Shown here: positions 62,964 through 64,000 of the stretch, piece after piece | Position numbering within the stretch: the stretch's first letter is position 1 | Layout of the letters: each line of letters starts with the position of its first letter | Source of the DNA: Trueperella pyogenes | Lineage (GTDB): Bacteria; Actinomycetota; Actinomycetes; Actinomycetales; Actinomycetaceae | DNA length: 64,000 nt | Assembly: GCF_001070855.1 (NCBI RefSeq) | Contig: NZ_JVLH01000003.1 | Coordinates: 62,001-126,000 of the forward strand | Direction of reading: 5' to 3' | Notes under the pieces: generated by a model | Database searches by the model: none | Told to the model about the DNA's origin: nothing | The model's input: only the letters and a program-made list of their open reading frames with translations | Program-made: the position numbers and the translations under genes

Positions 62964-64000
62964 CGAACTCCTCCCTTGGCAAAGTTGCTCGAGGCCTCGT
63001 AGGGGAACAATTCGCGCGCGGGCGTGGTCAGCCCGGCCTCGAATTCTTCGCGGAACTTCTTAATTCCCGACATGATCGGGGTTGCTGCCGCATCGCCCAG
63101 AGCACAGAAGCTTCGGCCAAAAATGTTGTGTGCGATCTCGTCCAGAAGATCGATATCGCCTTCCTGGCCCTTACCTGCTTCCAGGCGGAGCATGATCTGC
63201 TTGAGCCAGTAGGTTCCTTCACGACAGGGCGTGCACTTACCGCAGGATTCGTGCTGGTAGAACTCAATCCAACGGGTAATGACGCGAACCACGGAGGTCG
63301 TTTCATCGAAGACCTGCAATGCACGGGTACCCAGCATCGAACCGGCGGCGCCAACGGATTCGTAATCCAGAGGCGTGTCCAGTTCGGCTTCGGTGAAGAT
63401 CGGGGTCGAAGAGCCACCGGGAGTCCAGAACTTCAGCTGGTGTCCTTCGCGAATACCGCCGGCAAGATCAATGAGCTCACGCATGGTGATTCCGAAGGGA
63501 GCCTCGAATTGGCCCGGATTCTTCACGTGACCTGAGATTGAGAACAGACCGTGTCCCTTGGACTTTTCCGTTCCCATCGAGGAGTACCACTGTGCGGAGT
63601 GCTGGAAGATTCCGGTCACCTGGCTGATCGACTCGACGTTATTAATAACAGTCGGACGCGCATACAAACCTGCGACAGCGGGGAATGGAGGCTTCAGACG
63701 CGGGTGGCCTCGGTAGCCTTCCAGAGAATCCAGAAGAGCAGTTTCTTCACCACAGATGTACGCACCCGCACCTGCGTGAGCGGTGATGCGAAGATCACCC
63801 AGCAGGCCGGCCTCTGTTGCTTCCTTAACTGCAGCCATCAGGCGGCGGTAGACGTGAACAACTTCGCCGCGAAGGTAGACAAATGCGTGGTGGCAATTGA
63901 TGGCGCGCGAGGTGATCGCAATACCTTCAATCAGCACATGGGGATTTGCCATAATCGTCGGGATATCCTTACAGGTTCCCGGTTCCGATTCATCGGCATT
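62960..64000 (-). CDS. nuoF: NADH-quinone oxidoreductase subunit F (partial, 5' end beyond window)
   Basis: The frame runs to the window edge without a start: the codons at 63953-64000 read NADESEPGTCKDIPTI, which joins the standard NuoF sequence, so the ATG at 63952 is internal. About 346 C-terminal residues are seen. They include AHAGAGAYICGEETALLDSL (FMN/NADH binding), NVES, and SCGKCTPCREGTYWL with the later Cys of the N3 4Fe-4S cluster. NuoF accepts hydride from NADH. It overlaps nuoG by four bases. Confidence 0.97.
   Translation of the reverse strand, partial: NADESEPGTCKDIPTIMANPHVLIEGIAITSRAINCHHAFVYLRGEVVHVYRRLMAAVKEATEAGLLGDLRITAHAGAGAYICGEETALLDSLEGYRGHPRLKPPFPAVAGLYARPTVINNVESISQVTGIFQHSAQWYSSMGTEKSKGHGLFSISGHVKNPGQFEAPFGITMRELIDLAGGIREGHQLKFWTPGGSSTPIFTEAELDTPLDYESVGAAGSMLGTRALQVFDETTSVVRVITRWIEFYQHESCGKCTPCREGTYWLKQIMLRLEAGKGQEGDIDLLDEIAHNIFGRSFCALGDAAATPIMSGIKKFREEFEAGLTTPARELFPYEASSNFAKGGVR

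Overview
The window reads as a chromosome segment of a mid-to-high GC actinomycete, most likely in or near the Actinomycetaceae (Actinomyces/Schaalia type); the genus is inference. Supporting signs are a DUF2520 gene beside panC-panD, bacterial PH-domain proteins, an orphan WXG100 protein, an adrenodoxin-reductase-type FprA, a NusG with an acidic N-terminal extension, a polyprenyl synthase coupled to nuoN, paired CIRCE sites at groEL, and several genes with a -10 box 6-7 bases before the start codon and no Shine-Dalgarno (leaderless mRNAs). Most genes are on the minus strand.

Layout. 0-5 kb: PspA, an NYN-domain protein, the glycerol genes glpF-glpK and a divergent SorC/DeoR-type regulator with a long dyad operator between them. 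5-11.5 kb: lysS, panD, panC, a DUF2520 protein and two PH-domain membrane proteins. 11.5-16 kb: an OmpR-type two-component system, an HD-superfamily protein that has lost its HD pair, and a lone WXG100 protein. 16-30 kb: groEL, tRNA-Asn, a MerR/TipAS regulator, and the ribosomal block tRNA-Trp-secE-nusG-rplK-rplA-rplJ-rplL, split between rplA and rplJ by a five-gene ECF plus IrtAB-like ABC cassette that carries a DtxR/IdeR-like box. 30-33 kb: an aminotransferase, a monoglyceride-lipase-like hydrolase and an adenosine deaminase-like protein.

32.9-36.4 kb is the accessory zone. It holds a single-chain XRE-MNT-HEPN protein (an antitoxin-like nucleotidyltransferase fused to a HEPN domain whose RX4H motif reads RX4R), preceded by a 20-bp perfect palindrome set between its -35 and -10. 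Next comes an AT-rich island with an unrecognised polytopic membrane protein, flanked by two copies of the last 129 bases of murB. The layout suggests foreign DNA recombined into the 3' end of murB while a functional gene end was kept.

36.4-47.1 kb: a YbjJ-like MFS transporter and a sialic acid cluster. In transcription order this is a sialidase-fold protein, a lipoprotein binding protein, a permease, a fused permease-ATPase, a second ATPase, nanA, nanK and nanE. Together they would release or trim sialosides, import N-acetylneuraminate through a peptide/nickel-type ABC system, and convert it to N-acetylmannosamine, ManNAc-6-P and GlcNAc-6-P. 47.2-52 kb: rpmG, three tRNAs (Met, Thr, Tyr), yajQ, htpX, fprA and a polyprenyl synthase. 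52-64 kb: the complex I genes nuoN to nuoF in tightly overlapping order; nuoF runs off the window. The polyprenyl synthase coupled to nuoN would supply the menaquinone tail used by this complex.
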